In this document: piece by piece, positions 1 to 9,281 of the stretch | Layout of the letters: the number at the start of each line of letters is the position of its first letter | Numbering within the stretch: the first letter of the stretch is position 1 | Made by a program: the position numbers and the translations under genes | The notes under the pieces: generated by a model | Databases searched by the model: none | What the model saw: the letters and a program-made list of their open reading frames with translations, nothing else | Told to the model about the DNA's origin: nothing | Assembly (NCBI GenBank): GCA_041391505.1 | Contig: JAWKNW010000014.1 | Coordinates: 86,123 to 150,122 of the forward strand | DNA length: 64,000 bases | Direction: 5' to 3' | From: Rhodothermales bacterium | GTDB lineage: Bacteria > Bacteroidota > Rhodothermia > Rhodothermales > JAHQVL01

Positions 1-1047
1 CGGGATGCGCTGCATCGATTCGGTGTCCTTCGCGCCGTTGCCGTTTTCGTTGACCTGGGGCTCGCCGGCGTTCAGCAGTGCGAGCAGCTCCAGGTCGTCG
101 GCGTCGTCGGTGTCGTAGACCAGCGCGTCGATCAGGTTCTCGACGGTCACCGGCGTGCCGTTCGGGAAGGCCGACGCATCCGCCTGATACAGGGCGACGG
201 CATCTGCCCCGTTCTGGATCAGGTCGGTGTTCGGCGACACGTCCAGGTCGCAGTTCGGCACGTTGACGGCATCGCCGCAGACGACGAAGTAGCCGTCGGC
301 GTCGGTGGCGAAGCCGTCGAGGTCGAAGGCCTGGTAGGCCTGGTCGTTGCTGCCGTTGAACAGCACGAGCGCGAGCCCCGAAAGGTCGGTGTTCGGCGCG
401 GCGAAGAGTTCGACGAACTCCGCGTTGTCGGTGCTGGTCTGGTCTGCGTCGACCTCATTGATGACGACGTTGGGCGGGGTAGGCGGGCCGCCGTCGCCGT
501 TGAAGATCTGGTTGGCGTTGAACGCGCCGAAGGTGTTGGCCTGGGAGGCTTCCCAGACGAAATCTTCCGCCGTCGAACCCGTACCGCCGAGCTGCAGCGA
601 TTCGCCGAGCGGCCCCGACGATTCGCTGACGCCGATGTCCGTGCTGGTCAACCCGTCGGCGACGCCGCCGACGGCCGTAAAGCTCCCCTCGTAGCTCAAG
701 AACTGGACGACGCTGGCGCCGTCGTAGAGGACGATCCCGTCGGGCGAGCCGTTCTGGAGGCCGTTCGAGGGATACGTGACGGTTACGACGCCGAAGCCGC
801 CGCCGAGGTCGGGGATGACGCCGGACAGGTTCTGGGTGTCGTAGGCGGCGCCGCCGCTCCCGTTGTAGAGCACGAGGCTCCAGCCGGACAAGTCGGTCCC
901 GGACGGACCTGCGATTTCGATCGCCTCGTCGATGTCCGCGCCGGTGTTGTCGTAATGAATCTCATTGATGAAGACGCTGGTCTGCGCGAAGCCGGGAAGG
1001 GGGCCTGCAGCGCATACCCATAGCAATAGAAGCAGGTATCGTTTCAT
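1..1047 (-). CDS. Secreted lamin-tail-domain protein, possibly ExeM/NucH-type nuclease (3' end missing)
   Basis: The reading frame starts at the ATG at 1047 and is still open at the window edge, so at least 349 residues are present and the C-terminus is missing. It opens with a signal peptide (MKRYLLLLLWVCAAG) followed by two lamin tail domains. The first begins at VFINEIHYDNTGADIDEAIE with DLSGWSLVLYNGSGG; the second begins at VVINEVDADQTSTDNAEFVE with DLSGLALVLFNGSND. This N-terminal layout is usual in ExeM/NucH-type extracellular nucleases, where an endonuclease/exonuclease/phosphatase domain follows, but that domain would lie outside the window. The visible part ends at SMQRIP, a common lamin-tail motif. 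Export to the periplasm or cell surface is likely. A non-enzymatic surface protein with lamin-tail domains is the alternative. Confidence 0.8.
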   Translation of the reverse strand, partial: MKRYLLLLLWVCAAGPLPGFAQTSVFINEIHYDNTGADIDEAIEIAGPSGTDLSGWSLVLYNGSGGAAYDTQNLSGVIPDLGGGFGVVTVTYPSNGLQNGSPDGIVLYDGASVVQFLSYEGSFTAVGGVADGLTSTDIGVSESSGPLGESLQLGGTGSTAEDFVWEASQANTFGAFNANQIFNGDGGPPTPPNVVINEVDADQTSTDNAEFVELFAAPNTDLSGLALVLFNGSNDQAYQAFDLDGFATDADGYFVVCGDAVNVPNCDLDVSPNTDLIQNGADAVALYQADASAFPNGTPVTVENLIDALVYDTDDADDLELLALLNAGEPQVNENGNGAKDTESMQRIP

Positions 1048-1188
1048 GGCGTTACGTTTCGTGAGGATCGGCCTGGAGGGAAGCAAAACGGCGCCGCGCC
1101 GGAAACGGGAGGGAGGAAATGCACACGCAGAAAGCGTATTCCCCGTCGTGCCGGCGCATCGATGACGCGCGGTCGCTTATGCCCGCAT

Positions 1189-1228
1189 AAAAAAAGAGGC
1201 GAAGCAAGATAATCGCTTGCTTCGCCTC
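1189..1228 (-). terminator. Rho-independent terminator of the outer membrane receptor gene
   Basis: A perfect 13-bp inverted repeat (1196-1208 and 1216-1228, arm gaggcgaagcaag) has a 7-nt loop and is followed on the minus strand by seven T residues (A run at 1189-1195). It lies about 120 bp past the stop codon of the minus-strand receptor gene and upstream of the lamin-tail gene. Confidence 0.88.
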
Positions 1229-1280
1229 GTGCATTATCCGATGGTCAATATTCGGCGCCGGGATAGCGCCGAAGGTTTAA

Positions 1281-1349
1281 CGTTCGAGGTTCGAGGATCA
1301 AGGCTTGTGAGGGCACTCCTTGACCGTCGAACCTCGATCCTCAACCCCT
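1281..1349. repeat. Heptamer-arm inverted repeat (locus A)
   Basis: The left arm holds successive heptamers of the form gttcgag gttcgag gatcaag. The right arm (about 1328-1349) holds their complements (tcgaacc tcgatcc tcaaccc). The element sits between the receptor stop codon and its terminator. It belongs to the same structural class as the loci near 12.8, 16.0, 27.7, 40.4 and 43.9 kb, although the heptamer differs. Confidence 0.6.
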
Positions 1350-3847
1350 CAATTGATCCCCACGTCGCCGCCCATGTCGCCGCCGCCGGCGTTATCGTTG
1401 CGGTCGCGGTTGCGGCGCTGGGGCTGCCGGCCGAAGTTGTAGGTGAACGCCAGGTACGCGTTGCGCGACTGCCATTTGCGTTCGCCGAGCTGGTAGAAGG
1501 TGTTGTCGTCGACGATGAACTTGAAGCCCATCTGGTCGAACGGGTCGCTGACGCGGAGCGTGAGGCTCGCCTTGTCGTTCATGAACTTCTGCCGGATGGA
1601 GATGTCCGCGCGCGAGAAGGCCGAGATGCGGCCCTGCGCCATGTCGGTCGGGGCGCGGTAGAAGTAGGAGGCCTGGAGGTCGAGGCCCGGGCGCACCTGC
1701 CAGGTGGCGTTGAAGCGCGACGACCAGGAAATCGCCGAGTTGCTCAGGTCGGTGTCGACGTTGCTGCCGTTGGTGACCACCTTGTAGAGGTTGAAGCTGG
1801 CGAACCCGTTCAGCTTCTGGCCGAGGCGCAGGGAGCCGATGATTTCGCTGCCCCAGGATTCGCTGGAGTCGAAGTTCTCGAAGGTCGTCGTCGAGATGCC
1901 CGTCGCCGGATCGATCGTTTTGAACCGCTCCATCTGGTTGATGGTCTTCCGGTAGTACGGAGCCAGGCTGAGCGAGCCCTTGTTCGAGAACTGCTGGAGC
2001 GACAGCTCGTAGGCGTGCACGTATTCCGGCTTCAGGTACGGATTCCCGACAAAGAGATTGAGGGGGTCGTTGTAGTTCGTGAAGGGATTCAGCATCCGGG
2101 TGCGGGGGCGCTGGATGCGCTTGCTGTAGCTGAGCCGGATGGCGCGTGTGTCCGAGAACTTGTAGGAAGCGAAGGCGCTCGGGAAGACGCTGAAGTAGTT
2201 GTTGTCGAAGCTCTCGCTGGTCGTGGTCAGGTCGAACGTGGTGAGGGCCTGTTCGAGGCGGACGCCGCCCTGGAGGTCGAGCTTGCCGACGGAGCCGCTC
2301 AGGATGCCGTAGGCGGCATGCACCTGCTCGTTGTAGATGAACTCGTTGTTCAAGTTGAGGTCGGGCAGGTAGGCGCCCATCCCGTAGTCGAACTGTTCGG
2401 AGTAGAACCCGTTGTCGAGCTGCTGCAAGGTCCCTTTGTAGCCCGTTTCGAGCCGGCCGGCGCCGAGCGGGCGCACATAGTCCACCTGCGCCGTGTATTC
2501 GTTCTCCAGGTTGTCCTGGTTGTTGCGCTGGAGGTCCGGCGTGGCGTTGGCCGAGGTGCCGTCCAGGTTGCGCAGCTGCTGGGTGAAGAGGTCGTCGTTG
2601 GACCCGTTCGAGCGGTTGTAGCGCAGGTCGGCGCTGAACTCGTGCTTCGAGGTTTCGATCGTGCGCTTGAAGGACAGCTTGTAGTCCATGTTGAAGCCGT
2701 CGTTCGCGCTGCCGGAGAGGCGGTCGTAGAGCCCGGTCAGTTCGCTGTTCGTGCCCAGCTGCGCGTAGGTGTTGACGCCGTCGCCGTCGCCGTTGCGCAG
2801 GCTCATCTGGGCGGAGGCGGAGAGCACGTCCTTCTTGTTGAAGGCATAGTCGGCATTCACGTTGACCATGTTCGACAGGTTCTTCCGGCTGCCGTCTTCA
2901 TTCTGCTCGAGGTACGTGAGCGGGTCGAGGTAGCGGTTCTCGCGGAAGTTGTAGCCGGTGTTCAACCGGTCGTCATACCGGAAGCCGTAGTTCGTGAAGA
3001 GGCTCAGCTTGCCTTTCTGGAAGTTCAGGTTACCCGACGCGTTGTACGAATCGCTCGTCCCGATGCCCAGCGTGAGGCCGCCGCTCGTCCCGAGGTCGCT
3101 GTCCTGCTTCATCACGAGGTTGATGATGCCGGCCATCCCGTCCGGGTCGAACTTCGCGGAGGGGTTGGGGATGACTTCGACCTTCTCGACCATGCCGGAG
3201 GGGATCTGCTGCAGGTAGGAGGCGAGGAAGTCGCCCCGGACCGGCGAGGGCTTGCCGTTGATGTACACCACCACGTTCTAGTTGCCGCGCAGGCTGATGT
3301 TGCCGTCGATATCGACTTCCACCGAGGGGATGTTCTGGAGGACGTCGGACGCGGAGCCGCCCGTGCTCGTGATCTGATCCTTGGTGTTGTAGACCGTCCG
3401 GTCGATCTCGAACGTCACGGCTTCCCGCTCGGCGACGACTTCGACGCCCTCGAGCTGCTGGGTGTCCGGCGTGAGCCGGATGGCGCCGAGCGACACGCGC
3501 GGACTCGCCGGCGTGATGTTGATGTCGTTCGCCACGGCGTTTTCGTAGCCGATGAAGCTGACCTTGACATAGTAGCTCCCTGGCCGGATCTGCTCGATCA
3601 TGAACGTCCCGTCGACGTTGCTCACGGCGCCCGTCACCAGGCTGCTGTCCCGGGAGCTCCAGACCGCGATCGTGGCCGTGGAGATGGCCTCGCCGGTGTC
3701 GCTGTCCTGCACCGATCCGCTGAGAACCCCTTGCGGAGCGGGGGGACGCTGGCCCTGGGCCTGGGCCGGAAGGGCGATGCCTGCCGCCAGCAGGGCGGCG
3801 AAAAGGAGGAATAGCGGGGTTGAGAGGCGGTATCTATTGGCGTACAT
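1349..3847 (-). pseudogene. Outer membrane beta-barrel (TonB-receptor-like) protein interrupted by an in-frame TAG
   Basis: From the ATG at 3847 the frame gives a signal peptide ending near PAQAQ, a CarboxypepD_reg-like domain (GVLSGSVQDSDTGEAI to VSFIGYENA) and a plug-like segment with SDVLQNIPSVEVD. After LRGN comes TAG at 3278-3280 (codon 190). The same frame then continues without further interruption with NVVVYINGKPSPVRGD and a long beta-barrel (OMP_b-brl_3 type) to 1349, 833 codons in all. Related proteins usually have a residue such as Q or E between LRGN and NVVVYINGK, so a CAG-to-TAG change is the simplest reading. The barrel is intact and ends in a Gly/Asp/Asn-rich tail. Possibilities are a recent nonsense mutation, a sequencing error or read-through. 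No SusD partner is adjacent. Confidence 0.8.
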
Positions 3848-4097
3848 GGACTTGTCGTGATGCGTCGTCTTGAATCTCGCCCGGGCTGGCGCCCGCTCTG
3901 GCGAAGTGAATACGACTCTACCTACGAGCAGCCGCATGTAAGGGTTGTTTGCTCGTCGTTAATCTTGTTAAGCTGAGGATAAATGTGCGCAACATCTGCC
4001 GGGCTCGCTCGTCCCAGCACCCTCTCGGGCACCGGCCCTTGTCCGGCCCCGTGTCCCGCCTCGTATCCCGCCGCATCTGTGATCGGATAGCCATCCC

Positions 4098-5753
4098 ATG
4101 ACTAAACCCATCATTCTCGCCATCGACGACGATCCGCAGGTCCTCGGATCGATCGCGCGCGATCTGCGCGCGCGTTATGGCAAGGATTATCGCATTCTTC
4201 GCGCCGATAGCGGCGCCGCAGCCGTCGAAACCTTGGACGCCGTCAAGGCGCGCGACGAACCCATCGCCCTGTTGATTTCGGATCAGCGCATGCCCGAACT
4301 CGACGGCGTGGCGTTTCTCCAGGCCGCGAAGCTGCTGTTTCCGGACAGCAAGCGCGTCCTCCTGACGGCCTATGCGGATACGGATGCGGCCATCGGCGCC
4401 ATCAACCGCTCGCAGGTCGACTATTACCTCCTGAAACCCTGGGATCCGCCCGAGGAAAAGCTCTATCCGGTGCTCGATGAACTGCTCGACGACTGGCAGG
4501 CCGACTATCGCCCGGGCTACGGAGGCATCCGCGTCGTCGGTGACCGGTGGTCGGCGCGGGTCCATGCCATGAAGGATTTCCTGGCCCGCAACCAGCTGCC
4601 TTATCGGTTTCACGACGTCGAGGCGTCCGAAGAGGCACGCGCCGTGATCGCGCGCTTCGCGGGCTCGCCGTCGCTGCCGCTGATCGTCCTTCCGGAGGGC
4701 GACATCCTCGAAAACCCGGAGCCGGCCGCCGTGGCCGAGCGGGTCGGGCTGCGCACCCGCGCCGAGCAGCCGTTTTACGATCTGGCGATCGTCGGCGGCG
4801 GGCCTTCGGGGCTGGCGACGGCGGTGTATGGGGGATCGGAGGGCCTGCGGACGGTCCTGATCGAGCGCGAAGCGCCCGGCGGGCAGGCCGGCACGAGCAG
4901 CCGGATCGAGAACTACCTCGGCTTCCCGTCCGGCCTCTCCGGGGCCGACCTGGCGCGGCGCGCCGTGGCACAGGCCCGCAAGTTCGGCGTCGAGATCCTG
5001 GCGCCCCAGTCCGTGCGCGCCCTGCGCATCGACGGCCCCTACCGCCGGCTCGAACTGGCCGACGGCGGCGAAATCGCCTGCCATGCGGTGATGCTCGCGA
5101 TGGGGGTCTCCTGGCGCAAGCTGCCCGCCGTCGGCGCCGACCGTCTCGAAGGGCTGGGGGTGTTTTACGGCGCCGCGATGACGGAGGCGATGAACTGCGC
5201 CGGCGAGACGGTTTTTATCATCGGCGCCGGCAACTCCGCCGGCCAGGCCGCGCTGTTCTTCGCCGCCTACGCCCGCCGCATCGTGATGCTCGTCCGCGGC
5301 GGTTCGCTGGAAGCGAAGATGTCGCAGTACCTCGTCGACCGCATCGTCCAGACGCCCAACATCGAGGTGCGGCTCGGCGTCGAGGTGCGAGCGTGCGAGG
5401 GGGAGCAGCGCCTGGAAGCCGTCGAGGTGGCGGAGATCGCCACCGGAGCGACCGAAACCATCCCGGGCCATTTCCTCTTCGTCTTCATCGGCGCGGCCCC
5501 GCATACCGGGTGGCTCGGCGATCAGGTCGCGCGCGACGCCCAGGGCTTCATCCTCACCGGCCCCGATCTGGACCCGAAAACCCATCTCGCCGGCTGGCCG
5601 CTCGAACGGGATCCGTTCCTGCTGGAAACCAATATCCCGGGCGTGTTCGCCTCGGGCGACGTCCGCCACGCATCGGTCAAGCGCGTCGCCTCCGCCGTGG
5701 GCGAAGGCTCGGTATCCGTCCATTTTGTGCACCGCCATCTGGCAACGCTGTGA
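4098..5753 (+). CDS. Response regulator fused to a glutaredoxin-like domain and a TrxR-like flavoprotein
   Basis: The 551-residue protein has three parts. Residues 1-125 are a receiver domain with acidic DDD at 10-12, phospho-acceptor D62 in SDQRMPELDG and LLKPW. Residues about 135-220 resemble a glutaredoxin/GST-N fold (RVVGDRWSARVHAMKDFL) but have no CxxC. Residues about 228-551 are a thioredoxin-reductase-like flavoprotein with FAD motif GGGPSG, ERE, GAGNSAG for NADPH and ASGDVR near the end. Where thioredoxin reductase has its redox CxxC there is only YGAAMTEAMNC, so it should not reduce thioredoxin in the usual way. The output domain of this regulator is therefore a probable NAD(P)H-dependent oxidoreductase. 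Its likely kinase is encoded two genes downstream. The gene starts about 250 bp from the divergent receptor gene. Confidence 0.85.
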   Translation: MTKPIILAIDDDPQVLGSIARDLRARYGKDYRILRADSGAAAVETLDAVKARDEPIALLISDQRMPELDGVAFLQAAKLLFPDSKRVLLTAYADTDAAIGAINRSQVDYYLLKPWDPPEEKLYPVLDELLDDWQADYRPGYGGIRVVGDRWSARVHAMKDFLARNQLPYRFHDVEASEEARAVIARFAGSPSLPLIVLPEGDILENPEPAAVAERVGLRTRAEQPFYDLAIVGGGPSGLATAVYGGSEGLRTVLIEREAPGGQAGTSSRIENYLGFPSGLSGADLARRAVAQARKFGVEILAPQSVRALRIDGPYRRLELADGGEIACHAVMLAMGVSWRKLPAVGADRLEGLGVFYGAAMTEAMNCAGETVFIIGAGNSAGQAALFFAAYARRIVMLVRGGSLEAKMSQYLVDRIVQTPNIEVRLGVEVRACEGEQRLEAVEVAEIATGATETIPGHFLFVFIGAAPHTGWLGDQVARDAQGFILTGPDLDPKTHLAGWPLERDPFLLETNIPGVFASGDVRHASVKRVASAVGEGSVSVHFVHRHLATL

Positions 5754-5830
5754 AGTGCACCATGCACAATGGAAAGGGTCTGAAAGGGCGTATCGCGAGC
5801 CTGACCGTTTTTTTCACCTGAAGAGATCTA

Positions 5831-5865
5831 CGATTTCCGATCTACGATTTCAGATTTCAGATTTC
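5831..5865. repeat. Five-copy heptamer tract next to a start codon (locus B)
   Basis: Five consecutive heptamers (cgatttc cgatcta cgatttc agatttc agatttc) end 2 bp before the antiporter ATG at 5868. They occupy the place where a ribosome binding site would be expected, and no purine-rich Shine-Dalgarno sequence is visible. Only one arm is present; no complementary arm was found upstream. Confidence 0.6.
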
Positions 5866-5867
5866 CC

Positions 5868-7889
5868 ATGCCCTACCTCCTCGCCGCCACGCCGGCTTTT
5901 TTTGCTGAAATCGCCGCGCTGGTGGTGGCCAGCGCGCTGATCGCCTACCTCTGCCATCGGTTCGGCGTGATGCCCATCGTCGGGTTTCTGGTGGCCGGCG
6001 TCGTGATCGGGCCGATGGGGGTCGGGCTGGTGCGCGATCTCGAACTGGTCAACGAGGCGGCGGAAGTCGGCGTCGTGCTGCTGCTTTTTACCATCGGGAT
6101 CGAATTCAGCCTCGAAAAGCTGGCGCGGATCCAGCGGCTGATCTTCGGCGGCGGCGGTCTGCAGGTCGGGCTCGCGTCGCTGGCGACGATGGGGATCCTG
6201 GCCGCTTTCGGCGTACCCTGGCAGGTGGGGCTCTTCACCGGCTTCCTCGTGGCGCTGTCGTCGACGGCCATCGTGCTCAAGATGCTGGGGGACCGCGGCG
6301 AGATGGACCAGCCGTATGCGCAGGCCGGCCTCGGACTGCTCATCTTCCAGGACCTCGCCATCATCGTCATGGTGCTGCTCGTGCCGATGCTGGCCGGCGC
6401 CGGCGGCTCCGCGCTCGACATCGGGTGGGCGCTCGGCAAGGCGGCGCTCATCATCGTGCTGGTGCTCGTGCTGGCGCGCCGGCTGATGCCGAAATTCCTC
6501 GAGGCGGTCGCCCGCACCTGTTCGCCCGAACTCTTCCTCCTCAGCGTCATCGGCATCTGTTTCGGGACGGCGTACCTGACGAGCCTGGCCGGCGTGAGCC
6601 TCTCGCTCGGGGCGTTCCTCGCCGGCCTCATCGTGAGCGAAAGCCGGTTCAGCGAGCACGCCATGGGCGAAATCATGCCCCTCCAGATCCTCTTCAGCGC
6701 CACGTTTTTTGTGTCCGTCGGCATGCTGCTCGATCTCGGGTTTTTCATCCAGCATATCCCGCTCGTCCTTGGGGCCGTCGTGGCGGTCGTGCTGCTGAAG
6801 GTGGCCACGACGGCCTTCAGCGTCCGCGTGCTGGGTTATCCGCTGCCCGTCGCGCTGGCGACCGGGCTCATCCTCGCGCAGATCGGGGAGTTTTCCTTCG
6901 TGCTGGCCCGCGCCGGCGGCGAGATCGGGCTGTTCCCGGCCGGGATGGAAGGCCTCGGCGAGCAGACGTTTATCGCGTCGACGGTGCTCGTGATGATCCT
7001 CACGCCCGTGCTGGGGGCCCTGGGCAACCGCATGGCGAAAAAACAGCACGCCGGCCCCGCCGCGGTCGACGAGGCCCCGGCGCTCGACCCGCACCTGACG
7101 GAGAGCCTGTCGGACCATGTCATCATCGCCGGCTACGGCCCGGCCGCGCGCCGGCTCGTGCGGGTGCTCCTGCGGGTCGACCTGCCGTTTATCGTGACCA
7201 CCCTCTCGCCCGAAGGGGCCAACGAGGCCGAAGCGGCCGGCGCCCTCGTGCTCCGGGGCGACTACGCCCGCCAGCACCTCCTCGAACACGCCGGCATCGC
7301 CCGCGCCCGCACCCTTGTCATCGCCGACGACCACACCGCCATGGCGCACCGGGTCATCCAGGTGGCGAAGACGCTGAACCCGGCGCTCCACATCGTCGTG
7401 CGGACGCGCTACCGGGTGGAGATCGACCATCTGCACGCCGCCGGCGCCTCGTGCGTCATCGCCGAGGAGGTCGAGAGCATCGTCCAGCTCTTCGCCCAGA
7501 TCCTGCAGGACGCCCGCGTGCCGGCGGGGGAGATCGAACAGATCGTCAACGAGGTGCGCGGCGGCGACTACGCCCTGCTCGACGCGCCGATGGCGGACTC
7601 GGATGCGATCACCATCGAGCCGGCCGGCGACACGGCCTGCCGGCATCTGGATCGCGTGCGGCCCGTCGTCCCGGGCTCCGCCGGCTGCGAGGCGTGCCTG
7701 CGCGATGGGGACACCTGGGTCCATCTCCGCATCTGCATGACCTGCGGCCATGTGGGCTGCTGCAACGATTCCAAAAACAAACACGCCACCCGCCACTTCC
7801 ACGAAACGGATCACCCCATCGCGCGCTCCTTTGAACCCGGCGAAAGCTGGGCGTGGTGCTACGTCGACGAGGTGATGGTAGCGCCATGA
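5868..7889 (+). CDS. CPA2-family cation:proton antiporter with TrkA-N (RCK) and UBP zinc-finger domains
   Basis: The 673-residue protein has about 12 hydrophobic segments in residues 10-390, typical of the KefB/CPA2 Na+/H+ exchanger fold (GFLVAGVVIGPMGVGL, LLLFTIGIEFSLEKL, FLVALSSTAIVLKML). Residues about 415-540 are an RCK/TrkA-N nucleotide-binding domain (HVIIAGYGPAARRLVRVLL). From residue 590 there is a UBP-type zinc finger (CRHLD, CEACL, CMTCGHVGCC, HATRHFHETDHP). UBP fingers usually bind the C-terminal tails of ubiquitin-like proteins in eukaryotes; the bacterial ligand is unknown. The fusion suggests that ion efflux is gated by nucleotide or redox state and by whatever the finger binds. 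The stop overlaps the next start by ATGA, implying translational coupling to the histidine kinase. Confidence 0.88.
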   Translation: MPYLLAATPAFFAEIAALVVASALIAYLCHRFGVMPIVGFLVAGVVIGPMGVGLVRDLELVNEAAEVGVVLLLFTIGIEFSLEKLARIQRLIFGGGGLQVGLASLATMGILAAFGVPWQVGLFTGFLVALSSTAIVLKMLGDRGEMDQPYAQAGLGLLIFQDLAIIVMVLLVPMLAGAGGSALDIGWALGKAALIIVLVLVLARRLMPKFLEAVARTCSPELFLLSVIGICFGTAYLTSLAGVSLSLGAFLAGLIVSESRFSEHAMGEIMPLQILFSATFFVSVGMLLDLGFFIQHIPLVLGAVVAVVLLKVATTAFSVRVLGYPLPVALATGLILAQIGEFSFVLARAGGEIGLFPAGMEGLGEQTFIASTVLVMILTPVLGALGNRMAKKQHAGPAAVDEAPALDPHLTESLSDHVIIAGYGPAARRLVRVLLRVDLPFIVTTLSPEGANEAEAAGALVLRGDYARQHLLEHAGIARARTLVIADDHTAMAHRVIQVAKTLNPALHIVVRTRYRVEIDHLHAAGASCVIAEEVESIVQLFAQILQDARVPAGEIEQIVNEVRGGDYALLDAPMADSDAITIEPAGDTACRHLDRVRPVVPGSAGCEACLRDGDTWVHLRICMTCGHVGCCNDSKNKHATRHFHETDHPIARSFEPGESWAWCYVDEVMVAP

Positions 7890-9277
7890 TCACACCGTCC
7901 GACCTGCTCATCGTCCCCATCTTCGCCGGCCTGACGGAGGCGGATCGCCAGTGGCTCGCGGAGCATATGTCCGAGCGCTGGCTGGATGTCGGCGAAGCGC
8001 CGTTCGAGTCCGGCGCGGCCGCCGAGTTTATGTTTGTCATCCTGGAGGGCGCGTTGCAGATCCTCACGTTCCAGGGGGGCGCGTGGCGGGTGTTCGACAC
8101 CTTTCGCGCCGGCCGGATCACCGGCGTGCTGCCCTACTCGCGCATGACGCATTTCGCCGGCCGGGCCAACCCCATCGAACGGACGCGCGTCGGGCAGCTT
8201 CCCCGGAGCGACTTCCGGGAGATGCTCTACCGGATCCCGGACCTCGGGCAGCACCTCATCGCCCTCATGTCCGACCGCGTCCGCAGCAGCTCCTGGAACG
8301 ACCAGCAGCAGGAAAAAATGCTGGCCCTGGGCAAGCTGGCCGCCGGCCTCGCCCACGAAATCAACAACCCCGCCGCGGCCGTCAACCGGGCCGCCGCCAC
8401 CCTCCAGGAACGCCTTCAGCAACTGCCCCCGCTCGTCGCCCGCCTCGCGCGCCACGGGCTGTCCGAATCGCTCATCCACGCCGCCGACGGGCTCCGCCAG
8501 CGGTGCACCGTGGAGGCCGCGCCGCCGCTCTCCGCGCTCGACCGCGGCGCGCGGGAAGATGCCATCGCCGACTGGCTGGACGACCGCCGTGTCCCGGAGA
8601 GCTGGCTACTCGCCGCCACCTTCGTGGAAGCCGGCATCGCGCCGGCGGACCTCGATGCGGTCACCCGCGAGGTGCCGGACGAGGCCGTCCCCGATCTGGT
8701 GCTGTGGCTCGAAGGCACCGTCGCGGCGGATCGCCTGCTCGACGACATCCGGCAGGCCTCGCGGCGCGTGTCGGAGATCGTGGGATCGGTCAAGGTCTAC
8801 ACGCACATGGACCGGGCGCCGGAGCGCGAGCCGGTCGATCTCCGGCAGGGGATCGAAAGCACGCTCACCATGCTGGGGCACGAGCTTCGGGAGAAGCAGA
8901 TACAGGTCGAGCGCGACTACGACGCCGGCCTCGGGCCGGTCTCGGCCTACGCCGGCGAGCTGAACCAGGTCTGGACCAATCTGATCGACAACGCGATCGA
9001 TGCGATGGCGCCCGGCGGCACGTTGCGGATCGTGACGCGCCGGCAGGGGCCGTTCGCCCAGGTCCTGGTGATCGACGACGGCAAGGGCATCCCGGAAGAG
9101 CTCCAATCCCGCATCTTCGAGCCCTTCTTCACGACGAAAGGCGTCGGCGAGGGGACCGGCCTCGGCCTCGATATCGTGCACCGCATCGTCACCGTCCAGC
9201 ACGACGGCGCGATCCGCGTGGAATCGAAGCCGGGTCGCACGGCCTTTGTCGTGGAATTGCCGCTCGGGGCGGGCTGA
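7886..9277 (+). CDS. Sensor histidine kinase with N-terminal cyclic-nucleotide-binding-like domain
   Basis: The start at 7886 overlaps the antiporter stop (ATGA) and gives 463 residues. Residues about 1-130 form a Crp/cNMP-binding-like domain (IFAGLTEADRQWLAEHM, FMFVILEGALQI). The kinase core begins with LGKLAAGLAHEINNPAAAV, phospho-acceptor H157. ATPase motifs are NLIDNAIDAM, DDGKGIPEE and GTGLGLDIVHRI. No transmembrane segment is seen, so it is a soluble kinase reading a cytoplasmic signal. A long helical insert (residues about 180-290) separates the H-box from the rest. The receiver/flavoprotein two genes upstream is its most obvious partner. Similar sets of Crp-domain kinase, receiver-TrxR and UBP-finger protein occur in other bacteria (recalled, not searched). 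Confidence 0.85.
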   Translation: MITPSDLLIVPIFAGLTEADRQWLAEHMSERWLDVGEAPFESGAAAEFMFVILEGALQILTFQGGAWRVFDTFRAGRITGVLPYSRMTHFAGRANPIERTRVGQLPRSDFREMLYRIPDLGQHLIALMSDRVRSSSWNDQQQEKMLALGKLAAGLAHEINNPAAAVNRAAATLQERLQQLPPLVARLARHGLSESLIHAADGLRQRCTVEAAPPLSALDRGAREDAIADWLDDRRVPESWLLAATFVEAGIAPADLDAVTREVPDEAVPDLVLWLEGTVAADRLLDDIRQASRRVSEIVGSVKVYTHMDRAPEREPVDLRQGIESTLTMLGHELREKQIQVERDYDAGLGPVSAYAGELNQVWTNLIDNAIDAMAPGGTLRIVTRRQGPFAQVLVIDDGKGIPEELQSRIFEPFFTTKGVGEGTGLGLDIVHRIVTVQHDGAIRVESKPGRTAFVVELPLGAG

Positions 9278-9281
9278 GGGG

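Noticed and set aside
1217..3814. 865-residue plus-strand open frame
   Set aside because: It is antisense to the outer membrane receptor, with repetitive Val/Glu/Arg composition typical of the shadow frame of GC-rich coding DNA and no domain.
5850..7814. 654-residue minus-strand open frame
   Set aside because: Antisense to the CPA2 antiporter; His/Asp/Arg-rich with no recognisable fold.
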